A model generated the notes under the pieces. The model made no database searches and had not been told where the DNA came from. It saw nothing but the letters and a program-made list of their open reading frames with translations. From contig SSGN01000063.1 in NCBI GenBank assembly GCA_008016945.1, forward strand, positions 1 to 12,120: a DNA stretch of 12,120 nucleotides, given 5' to 3'. Each line of letters starts with the position of its first letter. The stretch's first letter is position 1. Both the position numbers and the translations under genes were made by a program. Source of the DNA: Flavobacteriales bacterium. Lineage in GTDB: Bacteria; Bacteroidota; Bacteroidia; Flavobacteriales; PHOS-HE28. Positions 1-6,686 of this stretch are shown piece after piece.

Positions 1-13
1 AGCCATTCACCGC

Positions 14-2128
14 ATGTCCACCCCCGCCCTGCAGAAGGACGTTCGATCCGCCCACCTCCCCGACCAGGAAACCCTGTTGAAGGCCTGGGAGTTGATGTGT
101 ACCGCCAAGGCGATGACCGAGCTCTACGAGGAGCACTTCAAGTTCACCAGCAAGTATGTGCATGCCACCAGCCGTGGGCACGAGGCCATCCAGCTCGCAC
201 TCGGCTTGCAACTGAAGCCGCAGGATTTCGTGGCGCCCTACTACCGCGATGACAGCATCCTGCTCGGTATCGGCATGCGGCCCTACGAGTTGATGCTTCA
301 ACTGATGGCCAAACGGGACGACCCCTTCAGCGGCGGCCGCAGCTACTACTGCCACCCGAGCCTGAAACGCGAAGGCATGCCGCGGATCCCGCACCAGAGC
401 AGTGCCACGGGCATGCAGGGCATCCCCACCACCGGCATCGCGCTCGGGCTTTGGTACAAGGAGAAAGCGGGCATCCCGCATGATCTCAACGGCGGTCCCC
501 CCGATCTCGCGCCCGTGGTGGTCTGCTCCTTCGGCGATGCCTCGATCACCGAGGGCGAGGTGGCCGAGGCTTTCCAAATGGCCGTGCTCAAGAGCCTGCC
601 CATCATCTACCTGGTGCAGGACAACGAGTGGGACATCAGCGCCCATGCGCCCGAGTTCCGCAAGGGCGATGCGACGGCCTACGCCAAAGGCTTCCCTGGT
701 TTGGAGACACGCACCATCGACGGCACGGACTTCATCGAGAGCTATGCCACGCTGAACGAGGTGATCGCCACGGTGCGCAGGGAGCGCCGTCCTTTCCTGG
801 TGCATGCGAAGGTGCCACTGCTGAACCACCACACGAGCGGTGTGCGCATGGATTTCTACCGCAGCGAACAGAACCTCGCAGAGCACCGCAAGCGCGACCC
901 GCATCCGCGGTTCATGCAACAACTGCTCGATCACCGGCTGCAGCTGGAGGGGTTGAAAAAGCTGGAGCAGCAGGCCATCGCCACGGTGAAGGCGGACTTC
1001 GAGCTGGCCAAGAACGCCGAAGACCCACGGCCGGAGGATGTCGTCACGCACGAATTCGCCCCCACCCCCATCACCGAAGAAAGTGGTGAACGCGCCCCCG
1101 CCGACCGCGAACCGACCGTGATGGTGGATAGCGCCCTCTTCGCCATCCGCGAACTGATGCAGGAGGACCCCAAATGCCTGCTCTACGGACAGGACGTGGG
1201 CGCGCGCCTGGGCGGCGTGTTCCGCGAGGCGGCCACACTCGCCCGCGACTTCGGCGATCACCGCGTGTTCAACACCCCGATCCAGGAAGCCTTCATCATC
1301 GGGAGCACCGTGGGCATGAGCGCCGCCGGATTGAAGCCCATCGTGGAGGTGCAGTTCGCCGACTACATCTGGCCGGGGCTGAACCAGCTCTTCACGGAGG
1401 TCGCCCGCTCGTGCTACCTCACCGTGGGCAAGTACCCCGTGAGCAGCATCCTGCGCGTGCCCATCGGGGCGTACGGCAGTGGAGGGCCCTACCACAGCAG
1501 CAGCGTGGAGAGCGTGCTCTGCAACATCAAGGGGATCAAGATCGCCTACCCCAGCACCGGCGCGGATCTGAAGGGCTTGATGAAGGCCGCCTACCACGAC
1601 CCGAACCCCGTGGTGATGCTGGAGCACAAAGGGCTCTACTGGAGCAAGATCAAAGGCACCGAGGATGCTCGGAGCATCGAGCCCTCCCCGGACTACATCG
1701 TTCCGTTCGGCAAGGCACGCTTCGTGCAACAGGCCGATGCCACCGCCATCGCACGCGGCGAAGCTGCCGTGATCGTGACCTACGGCATGGGCGTGTACTG
1801 GGCGAAGGCCGCTGCCAAGGACTTCCCCGGTCGTGTAACGATCATCGACCTGCGCACACTCGTTCCCCTGGACGAGGATGCCGTGATGAGCGCGGTACGG
1901 GAGCACGCCCGTTGCCTGGTGGTCACCGAAGAACAGCTCACCAACTCCTTCGCACAGGCGCTGGCCGGCCGCATCAACGAGCAGTGCTTCCGCGACCTGG
2001 ATGCGCCGGTGAAGGCCATCGGTGCGCTGGACATGCCCGCGGTACCGCTCAACAGCACCTTGGAAGCCGCCATGATCCCCAACGCGGAGAAGGTGGCAGC
2101 GGCCTTGGACATGTTGTTGAAGTACTGA
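14..2128 (+). CDS. Fused 2-oxoacid dehydrogenase E1 component, alpha and beta subunits in one chain (branched-chain 2-oxoisovalerate type)
   Basis: This is a thiamine-diphosphate-dependent E1 that would decarboxylate a 2-oxoacid and pass the acyl group to the lipoyl E2 of a cytoplasmic complex. The 704 residues read as E1-alpha (about 20-330) joined by a charged linker (about 330-365) to E1-beta (about 366-704). In the alpha half, GDAS (174-177) followed by the Asn of VQDNEWDIS (204) is the diphosphate/Mg2+ binding motif. In the beta half, TPIQEAFIIG (421-430), FADYIWPGLNQL (448-459) and GSGGPYHSSSVES (488-500) are typical of E1-beta, and a transketolase C-terminal domain follows from about 570. 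Separate E1 subunits are about 330-400 residues each, so the length fits a fusion, a known arrangement in Bacteroidota. The ATG at 14 gives a sensible N-terminus. Only 13 bases lie upstream, so its promoter is not visible. Branched-chain specificity is inferred from family resemblance; pyruvate or another 2-oxoacid cannot be excluded. E2 and E3 are not in this window. Confidence 0.93.
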   Translation: MSTPALQKDVRSAHLPDQETLLKAWELMCTAKAMTELYEEHFKFTSKYVHATSRGHEAIQLALGLQLKPQDFVAPYYRDDSILLGIGMRPYELMLQLMAKRDDPFSGGRSYYCHPSLKREGMPRIPHQSSATGMQGIPTTGIALGLWYKEKAGIPHDLNGGPPDLAPVVVCSFGDASITEGEVAEAFQMAVLKSLPIIYLVQDNEWDISAHAPEFRKGDATAYAKGFPGLETRTIDGTDFIESYATLNEVIATVRRERRPFLVHAKVPLLNHHTSGVRMDFYRSEQNLAEHRKRDPHPRFMQQLLDHRLQLEGLKKLEQQAIATVKADFELAKNAEDPRPEDVVTHEFAPTPITEESGERAPADREPTVMVDSALFAIRELMQEDPKCLLYGQDVGARLGGVFREAATLARDFGDHRVFNTPIQEAFIIGSTVGMSAAGLKPIVEVQFADYIWPGLNQLFTEVARSCYLTVGKYPVSSILRVPIGAYGSGGPYHSSSVESVLCNIKGIKIAYPSTGADLKGLMKAAYHDPNPVVMLEHKGLYWSKIKGTEDARSIEPSPDYIVPFGKARFVQQADATAIARGEAAVIVTYGMGVYWAKAAAKDFPGRVTIIDLRTLVPLDEDAVMSAVREHARCLVVTEEQLTNSFAQALAGRINEQCFRDLDAPVKAIGALDMPAVPLNSTLEAAMIPNAEKVAAALDMLLKY

Positions 2129-2193
2129 TCAGGCGGCCCCGGGCGCCCATCCGGCTCGCGCTCCAAGCCCCTTTCACCCTCGCACCACCTCGG

Positions 2194-2826
2194 ATGGAAG
2201 AGCACCACATCACCGTACCACGGACCGCACGCTACCATGTCCTGGGCGATCCCCGCACCGCACAGGCCATCTGGATCGTGCTGCACGGATACGGTCAGCT
2301 GGCCCGATACTTCCTCAATAAATTCGACGGTCTTGCGGCCGACATCGCTTTCGTAGCGCCGGAAGGTCTCAGTCGTTTCTACCTCGACGAGGGGCACCAA
2401 CGGGTGGGGGCCACCTGGATGACGCGCGAAGACCGGGAACACGAGATCGCGGATCAGTGTTCGTACCTGAGTGCATTGACCCTGGCTCTGAGGGGGCCGC
2501 GCACCGGAACACCCGTGAATATCCTCGGCTTCTCGCAGGGTGTGGCCACTGCCTGCCGCTGGAGCCTGCAATGCTCCACCCCACCCCCCAAGCTGGTGCT
2601 CTGGGCCGGTTCCCTCCCCCCCGAACCTTCACCCGATGACCTGCGCTTGGGCTGGGCGAACACCACCGTGGACCTGGTGCTGGGGAACGCAGACCCGTAT
2701 GCCGATGGATCCGAGTTACGATCCCAAGCCGAACGCCTGTCGGCCGCAGGGGTCAAACACCGCATCCACCGCTTCTCTGGCGGACATACGCTGGAACCTA
2801 TCCTGCTGAGCAAGTTGATCCGGTGA
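2194..2826 (+). CDS. Phospholipase/carboxylesterase-like alpha/beta hydrolase
   Basis: This 210-residue protein has the architecture of the small carboxylesterase/acyl-protein-thioesterase family. The oxyanion-region motif HGYGQ is at 31-35, the nucleophile elbow GFSQG at 112-116 (Ser114), the acid in GNADPY at Asp167 and the catalytic His in GGHTL at His198. It has no signal peptide, so it is probably cytoplasmic. The length is normal for the family. The frame stays open far upstream inside the preceding gene, but only the ATG at 2194 starts the fold correctly, since the first beta strand and HGYG follow about 30 residues later. It lies 65 bases after the E1 gene on the same strand with no recognisable TAnnTTTG promoter between, so co-transcription is likely. 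The substrate is unknown; a link to the E1 reaction is only positional. A hairpin overlaps the stop codon. Confidence 0.85.
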   Translation: MEEHHITVPRTARYHVLGDPRTAQAIWIVLHGYGQLARYFLNKFDGLAADIAFVAPEGLSRFYLDEGHQRVGATWMTREDREHEIADQCSYLSALTLALRGPRTGTPVNILGFSQGVATACRWSLQCSTPPPKLVLWAGSLPPEPSPDDLRLGWANTTVDLVLGNADPYADGSELRSQAERLSAAGVKHRIHRFSGGHTLEPILLSKLIR

Positions 2827-2838
2827 TCAGGACCGGAT
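2818..2838 (+). terminator. Hairpin across the hydrolase stop codon, possible weak terminator
   Basis: ATCCGGT (2818-2824) and ACCGGAT (2832-2838) are perfect 7-bp inverted arms around a 7-base loop. The hairpin covers the TGA stop at 2824-2826. No T-tract follows, so intrinsic termination is uncertain. It could instead stabilise the mRNA 3' end. A new promoter starts about 30 bases downstream, which fits a transcript boundary here. Confidence 0.35.
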
Positions 2839-2867
2839 GGCCTTACCATAGTTCGCCGGATCAAGGC

Positions 2868-2898
2868 TTGGTCACAGCAGGCTGTCCGTTCATCTTTG
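2868..2898 (+). promoter_or_regulatory. Bacteroidota-type promoter of the secreted thioredoxin-like gene
   Basis: TTG at 2868-2870 is followed after 20 bases by CATCTTTG (2891-2898), one mismatch from the Bacteroidota -7 consensus TAnnTTTG. The spacing lies in the range reported for the -33/-7 pair. The predicted leader to the ATG at 2927 is about 25 bases. No Shine-Dalgarno sequence is evident, as is usual in this phylum. Confidence 0.6.
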
Positions 2899-2926
2899 GT
2901 AACGACCGCACCAAACGACCAAGACC

Positions 2927-3759
2927 ATGATGAAAGTGATCTCTACCCCGCTCGTATCACTCCTTTTCGTCGGCAACGCCATGGCACAGCTCCAAGGCTA
3001 TTCCGTTGGGCAGACCGTGAACGATTTCACGGTGACCGATACACAAGGGAACACACACAACCTGTATTCGATCACCGCTTCCGGCAAACATGTGGTCCTC
3101 GACTTCTTCTTCGACACCTGCCCTCCCTGCCAACAGACCCAACCCTACCTCAACCAGCTTCACGAAACGTATGGTTGCAACGGAGCCGACCTGTTCGTGA
3201 TCTCCATCAATAACGGAACGGATGACAATGCCGCCGTGGATGCCTTCGAGGCCACCTACGGTGGTTCGTACACGCGCATTCGCCCGTTGTGGGGATCGAG
3301 GGCGGTTGCGCGGCCGTGGATGCCGATTTCAACCCGGTGGCCTATCCCACCTACTGCCTCATCGGCCCTGACAACAAGCTGAAGAACGAGGACATCTGGC
3401 CCATCGCTTCCATGAGCTCCTTTGTGAGCGCCTTCCCCGCAGGTAGCGATATCCAGACCGCCCAATGCGCGTTGGTGAGCATCGAAGAACACCGCGCCAC
3501 GGCTCGCCTGTCGATCTTCCCCATGCCAACGAACGGCCCGGTCTCCGTTGATATGACCGTGCCAACAGCCGGAGTGTTGCGGCTTGAACTGCTCGACCCG
3601 TTGGGGCGCATGGTACACCAGGAGTCCCTTGGGAAACGACCTGCCGGACAGATCCGACACAGCATGGACCTGGCAGTGATCGGGAACGGCAACTACAGCC
3701 TACGCTTGACCATGGACGGTGTACCCACCTCGGTGCGGCCTGTGATGATCGTCCGCTAA
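2927..3759 (+). CDS. Secreted thioredoxin-like (redoxin/TlpA-type) protein with T9SS C-terminal sorting domain, frameshifted
   Basis: Two overlapping frames together encode one protein. Frame 2 from ATG 2927 gives a signal peptide (about 1-21, ending NAMAQ), then a thioredoxin fold with the redox motif CPPC at residues 65-68 after a hydrophobic VVLDFFFDT strand. Homology stops after SYTRI (residue 118, about 3280). The frame then runs through unrelated sequence to a stop at 3380-3382. Frame 1 picks up the same protein at once (PVVGIEGG..., with the thioredoxin-type strand AYPTYCLIGPD) and continues to TAA at 3757-3759, ending in an 85-residue T9SS type A domain. Going from frame 2 to frame 1 equals the loss of one base, most plausibly near 3275-3290; for example one extra T after ATT at 3280 would restore ISPVVGIEGG and a 277-residue protein. 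No obvious slippery heptamer is present, so the cause is a sequencing/assembly error or a recent pseudogene. The role is probably extracellular or cell-surface thiol-disulfide chemistry; the substrate is unknown. It has its own promoter at 2868-2898. Confidence 0.85.
3502..3756 (+). other. T9SS type A C-terminal sorting domain of the thioredoxin-like protein
   Basis: The last 85 residues start with LSIFPMPTNGPVSV, matching the usual IYPNPTNG-type opening except Met in place of the first Asn. They continue with LRLELLDPLGRMV and end with GNYSLRLTMDGVPTS and VRPVMIVR, the standard beta-sandwich signature of the type IX secretion tail. Such domains direct export across the outer membrane and are usually cleaved. 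The domain is read only if the upstream frameshift is corrected. Confidence 0.85.
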
Positions 3760-3859
3760 GCGCACGGCGAAGTCTCCCCGTGTACGGACGTCATCCCAGG
3801 CGCCTTCACCACGGGGCCTGCCCGCAGCCTGCCCGGCACGATCGATCGCCTGTAGCGAC

Positions 3860-3932
3860 CACGGGAGAGCGCCCGTGCACCCCAGGTTCGCGCGTGGCCG
3901 CTTGGCCCTTCGGGGAGAATGGGGCTTCGCCC
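3860..3932. terminator. Cluster of hairpins in the convergent gap, probable bidirectional termination region
   Basis: The 243-base gap between the stop codons of two converging genes contains three short GC-rich hairpins in about 70 bases: CACGGG/CCCGTG (3860-3865 with 3872-3877), CCC-TTC-GGG (3906-3914) and GGGC-TTC-GCCC (3922-3932). None has a clear T-tract on either strand, so this is not a textbook intrinsic terminator. Position and density suggest transcript ends for both flanking genes. No convincing ORF lies in the gap. Confidence 0.4.
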
Positions 3933-4002
3933 ACACACCGCCCCCTGGTCGGTGTTTGCCGGGTCACCTGCGATGCACACCACGGCAACGCATCAACAGT
4001 GC

Positions 4003-5922
4003 TCAGAAATTCACCGGAGGCTGATGCGCCTTCCAGGTCAACAGATCATCGATGGTGCGCACAGCGACGGAATGGTAATTGCCTCGCGCACTGGCATAGA
4101 TCGTCTGTGCCATGAGTCGTCCTTTCTCAGAGCCCAACATCTGCGTGTATAGCGGCACCAGGAACTTCCGACGGCCAACGGTGTTCAAGAAGGTATCCAA
4201 CTTGGCATACGCTTGATCGTGATCGTTCCGGATGCATTGTTCAAGCCAGGCCGTGAGGATCTCCGCATTCCCACTCCGGGTGAGGTCGAAGGCGGCATCC
4301 AGTTCATTCATCTGCGCATCCGTCATCGTTCCCGGCAAGTGGCGTAAGAAATGCATCCACTCGAAGGTGCTCCACGCAGCAGTGGCCAGTTCGGTCGCCG
4401 GGGTACCCTTCACCCACCTGTCGATCTCACGTTCCACCTTACCGAACAGATCGCTCACCGGTGTTGGCGCGTTGCTCGGCAGACCCATACCATCCACCCA
4501 TTCGGCCGTATTGATCGTTATCCCGTTGGGCTCGATCAAATGCTCCTGCAGGTGGGCCAGGAATCGGTCGGTGGACATGCTCTGGAACGCGAACCGATCG
4601 AAGTAGTCCCGAATGAACGCATCGAACTTCGGGCGCCCCACTTCCTGCTCGAGTAAGCGCAGAAAGGCAGCTCCCTTCTCATAGGCGACATCGGTCATCC
4701 CATCATCCGGATCTCGTCCTTCCAACGACAGTCGGAGCTCACTATCCTCCGGGTGTGGCCCCTTGGCGATGTGTGCCAAGGTGTTCAATAGGTCCTGGCG
4801 ACCGAGCTGTTGCAGCATGCCGGCATACTCCGCGCCATAGAGGGCCTCCGAAATGCGCCCCTCGAAGTACACGGTGAACCCTTCGTTCAGCCAGAAATCG
4901 TTCCAAGTGGCATTGGTGACCAGGTTTCCGCTCCAACTATGGGCCAGCTCGTGGGCCACCAATGCCGTGAGCGACCGGTCGCCCGCGATGATGGTGGGTG
5001 TGGCGAAGGTGAGGCAGGGGTTCTCCATACCGCCGAAGGGAAAGCTCGGGGGCAGCACGATCACGTCATACCTACCCCAGCGATACGGCCCGTACAACTC
5101 CTCGGCCACCTGGAGCATGCGGCCCATGTCCGCGAACTCCCATGCCGCCTTGTCCAACACCCCACGCTCGGCGTACACCCCGGTACGCGCATCCACCGGC
5201 TTGAAGGCCAGATCCCCGACGGCCAGCGCGATCAGGTAGGCAGGTACCGGCTGCTTCTGTTCGAAGGTGTATATCCCGTCCGCCGAACGTTCCTGTGGGT
5301 TCGTTCCGCTCATCACCGCCATCAGCTCCTTCGGCACTTTCACCGTGGCCGAATAGGTGAACCGTATCCCCGGGCTGTCTTGTATGGGGATCCAACTGCG
5401 GGTGAGTATGGCCTGTCCTTGGGTGAAGAGGAAGGGAAACTTCTTATCCGCTGTCTGCCGGGGTTTCAACCATTGCAGCGCACGCGCATGGGGGCCGGTG
5501 TGGTACCGCACCGCGATCGTCCCCGTCCCTTTCGGGAACGTTACCTCCAACGGCCTACCCAGGAACGAGCTATCGCCCAACTGGTAGTGAAGTTCCTTTC
5601 CACCTCCATCGGTGACCTGCTCCACGACCAAGCCGTCCGTATCGAGCATGATCCGGCCGGCACCGTGATCCTGGATCCTATAGGTGGCCGTACCAGCGAT
5701 CCGCCGGGCATCCATATCCACCGCGATATCCAGATCCAAGTGGTTGACCACGGCCTCCAAAGGCCGGGCGTGGCTGTGGTGGTCCATGATCAATGTGGTC
5801 GTTTCCTGCCCCGCGTCCTCTGCCCCACCCTTCGAAGGGCTGTTGTCCGCACAGGATCCGAACGATAAGACAAGGAGCAACAGCGCAGCGGTCCGGCGCA
5901 GGGAGAGGGTCGGGGAGAACAT
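4003..5922 (-). CDS. M1 family aminopeptidase, leukotriene A4 hydrolase-like, lipoprotein
   Basis: This zinc aminopeptidase would remove N-terminal residues from peptides, anchored in the envelope by a lipid. From the ATG at 5922 it has 639 residues: a signal peptide with lipobox LSFGSC (Cys24), an M1 N-terminal beta domain, the exopeptidase motif GGMEN (297-301), the zinc motif HELAH (324-328) and the third zinc ligand Glu347 in WLNEGF, exactly 18 residues after the second His. The catalytic Tyr lies in AYEKG (Tyr414). The C-terminal helical domain has lines characteristic of LTA4H (NAEILTAWLEQCI, GRRKFLVPLY), and QAILTRSWIPIQDSPG matches the LTA4H subgroup. All key residues are present. A start 14 codons further upstream (5964) is open but would bury the signal peptide and cross the TAnnTTTG element at 5931-5938, so it is rejected. 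Epoxide hydrolase activity is not implied; bacterial members are mainly aminopeptidases. It converges on the thioredoxin-like gene and diverges from tRNA-Pro. Confidence 0.93.
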   Translation of the reverse strand: MFSPTLSLRRTAALLLLVLSFGSCADNSPSKGGAEDAGQETTTLIMDHHSHARPLEAVVNHLDLDIAVDMDARRIAGTATYRIQDHGAGRIMLDTDGLVVEQVTDGGGKELHYQLGDSSFLGRPLEVTFPKGTGTIAVRYHTGPHARALQWLKPRQTADKKFPFLFTQGQAILTRSWIPIQDSPGIRFTYSATVKVPKELMAVMSGTNPQERSADGIYTFEQKQPVPAYLIALAVGDLAFKPVDARTGVYAERGVLDKAAWEFADMGRMLQVAEELYGPYRWGRYDVIVLPPSFPFGGMENPCLTFATPTIIAGDRSLTALVAHELAHSWSGNLVTNATWNDFWLNEGFTVYFEGRISEALYGAEYAGMLQQLGRQDLLNTLAHIAKGPHPEDSELRLSLEGRDPDDGMTDVAYEKGAAFLRLLEQEVGRPKFDAFIRDYFDRFAFQSMSTDRFLAHLQEHLIEPNGITINTAEWVDGMGLPSNAPTPVSDLFGKVEREIDRWVKGTPATELATAAWSTFEWMHFLRHLPGTMTDAQMNELDAAFDLTRSGNAEILTAWLEQCIRNDHDQAYAKLDTFLNTVGRRKFLVPLYTQMLGSEKGRLMAQTIYASARGNYHSVAVRTIDDLLTWKAHQPPVNF

Positions 5923-5930
5923 GTGCGCCA

Positions 5931-5964
5931 CAAAGGTAGAAGGCACGGATGCTGCCTTGCCCAA
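5931..5964 (-). promoter_or_regulatory. Promoter of the M1 aminopeptidase gene
   Basis: On the minus strand TACCTTTG (5938-5931) is an exact match to TAnnTTTG, ending 8 bases before the ATG at 5922. A TTG (5964-5962) lies 23 bases further upstream, at the long end of the accepted spacing. The transcript would be nearly leaderless. This position also decides the start codon of the peptidase. Confidence 0.6.
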
Positions 5965-5983
5965 CGGTTCGCCACAGCCATTC

Positions 5984-6010
5984 CCGGACCAAAATGATCA
6001 TATCCGGACC
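5984..6010. repeat. Short direct repeat CCGGACC with 20-base period
   Basis: CCGGACC occurs at 5984-5990 and 6004-6010, start to start 20 bases, flanking an AT-richer stretch that contains the palindrome TGATCA (5994-5999). It sits upstream of both the peptidase promoter and the tRNA promoter. It may be a protein-binding pair; chance cannot be excluded for a 7-mer. Confidence 0.3.
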
Positions 6011-6038
6011 CAGGCGACCTGCACTTGCTCGATTCTAT

Positions 6039-6046
6039 TACATTTG
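6039..6046 (+). promoter_or_regulatory. Likely -7 element for tRNA-Pro
   Basis: TACATTTG is an exact TAnnTTTG match, about 75 bases before the mature tRNA 5' end. No TTG lies at the ideal -33 distance; the nearest, at 6025-6027, is too close. The 5' leader would contain a 6-bp hairpin, CGGAGC/GCTCCG (6078-6095), to be removed with the leader by RNase P. Confidence 0.5.
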
Positions 6047-6121
6047 CGGCCCTGAACGGGTGAACCGTACCTGGTGGCGGAGCGTTCCAGCTCCGATCCG
6101 CGAAAACGGGACAAGGAAAAT

Positions 6122-6195
6122 CGGGGTGTAGCGCAGCCCGGTAGCGCACTTGCATGGGGTGCAAGTGGTCGCTGGTTCGAATCCAGTCACCCCGA
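6122..6195 (+). tRNA. tRNA-Pro, anticodon GGG
   Basis: This folds as a perfect cloverleaf of 74 bases: a 7-bp acceptor stem CGGGGTG/CACCCCG, D stem GCGC/GCGC, a 5-bp anticodon stem CTTGC/GCAAG enclosing ATGGGGT (anticodon GGG at 6156-6158, G37), a five-base variable region, and a T arm with the TTCGAAT loop. The C1-G72 pair with discriminator A73 is the hallmark of bacterial tRNA-Pro. The 3' CCA is not encoded (CTG follows) and must be added after transcription. A terminator begins 6 bases downstream, so it is a single-gene unit. Confidence 0.97.
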
Positions 6196-6201
6196 CTGGC
6201 C

Positions 6202-6231
6202 AAGGGCGATCCCAGAGTGGGTCGCCCTTTT
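6202..6231 (+). terminator. Rho-independent terminator of tRNA-Pro
   Basis: GGGCGA (6204-6209) pairs with TCGCCC (6222-6227) and CCCA (6211-6214) with TGGG (6218-6221), leaving one bulged T and the loop GAG, followed by TTTT (6228-6231). The stem and T-tract have the correct polarity for plus-strand termination directly behind the tRNA. Confidence 0.85.
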
Positions 6232-6483
6232 CATTTCTCATCGCCTCCTGGAACGGCCCTGTTGTCCCGTGGCCACGGGAACTTCTCGGCCAGGGCCGCG
6301 AGAAGCCCTGCTCCGCGCACTGGCCGTTACGCATCCGGGAGGAAGCATCCCCCACGCCCCTCCCGCACGATCGGGCCGCACCCGAGGCCCAAGTACCAAA
6401 GATGTACGAAACACGGTCGGGCACCTGCAGGTCGTTCTTTCGGCCAGCCCCCGTGGCACTGCGGCTCTTCCCTGTGCCGTACG
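6232..6483. other. About 250 bases without a convincing gene, rich in inverted repeats
   Basis: Between the tRNA terminator and the minus-strand terminator I find no ORF with protein-like composition on either strand. The stretch holds a perfect 16-base palindrome (6265-6280), CTTCTCG/CGAGAAG arms (6282-6288 with 6299-6305), CGGGAGG/CCTCCCG arms (6336-6342 with 6359-6365), the palindrome ACCTGCAGGT (6423-6432) and GGCAC/GTGCC (6455-6459 with 6474-6478). On the minus strand CATCTTTG, about 6398-6405, resembles a -7 element but has no TTG at the right distance. A structured RNA is possible but unproven. Confidence 0.4.
6265..6280. repeat. Perfect 16-base palindrome
   Basis: TCCCGTGGCCACGGGA is fully self-complementary. 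It lies about 35 bases downstream of the tRNA-Pro terminator and just before a second inverted repeat (6282-6305). It could be a protein-binding site or part of a folded RNA. Nothing nearby identifies its role. Confidence 0.5.
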
Positions 6484-6513
6484 AGAAATAAAAAAGGGGG
6501 CCTCAAGCCCCCC
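6484..6513 (-). terminator. Intrinsic terminator for the minus-strand small ORF
   Basis: Read on the minus strand, GGGGGC (6512-6507) and GCCCCC (6501-6496) form a 6-bp GC stem around a 5-base loop, followed immediately by six T residues (6495-6490) and a further T-rich run. The T-tract exists only in this direction, so it terminates a minus-strand transcript. The only minus-strand candidate upstream is the small ORF ending at 6564. Confidence 0.75.
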
Positions 6514-6563
6514 GATCCCGGATCCTCGACCCAGATAGGTTCATGGCCACCAGGTGGTCACGT

Positions 6564-6662
6564 TCATCCTGCGAACGTGCACAACAAGGCGAACAGCAGG
6601 ATGCCCGTGTAGATGGCCGCGGTCATCAATCCCGGACTGTATTTGCGTAGAATGGCTTGCAT
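6564..6662 (-). CDS. Small single-span membrane protein, 32 residues, unknown function
   Basis: The ATG at 6662 opens a 32-codon frame ending in TGA at 6566-6564. The peptide has a short basic N-terminus (MQAILRKYSPG) followed by one hydrophobic helix of about 20 residues (LMTAAIYTGILLFALLCTFA) and stops one Gly later. This is the layout of a small inner-membrane peptide with its N-terminus in the cytoplasm. Support comes from context: a strong minus-strand terminator lies about 50 bases after the stop with nothing else to terminate, and a -7-like element (GACCTTTG) lies 24 bases before the start. The ORF is too short for coding statistics, and I do not recognise the family. It diverges from the TonB receptor operon. 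An untranslated RNA using the same promoter and terminator is the main alternative. Confidence 0.55.
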   Translation of the reverse strand: MQAILRKYSPGLMTAAIYTGILLFALLCTFAG

Positions 6663-6686
6663 GGTGTGGGTTGGTATTGATCGCCA

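Noticed and set aside
1174..2193. An upstream extension of the hydrolase frame inside the E1 gene
   Set aside because: The translated extension is Arg/Gly/His-rich shadow sequence. The hydrolase fold begins at ATG 2194.
3265..3295. Programmed -1 ribosomal frameshifting in the thioredoxin-like gene
   Set aside because: No slippery heptamer is visible at the junction and both halves are needed for the fold, so a base loss is the simpler explanation.
5923..5964. Upstream start for the M1 peptidase at 5964
   Set aside because: It would put 14 residues before the signal peptide and run through an exact TAnnTTTG promoter element.
6331..6350. Resemblance to the SRP RNA apical motif (TCC-GGGA-GGA-AGCA)
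   Set aside because: The conserved AGG on the 5' side of the symmetric loop is missing, and the bases outside do not pair, so this is most likely chance.
6402..6491. A 29-codon plus-strand ORF just before the GC hairpin
   Set aside because: It has no promoter and no recognisable composition, and the hairpin's T-tract polarity points to the minus strand.
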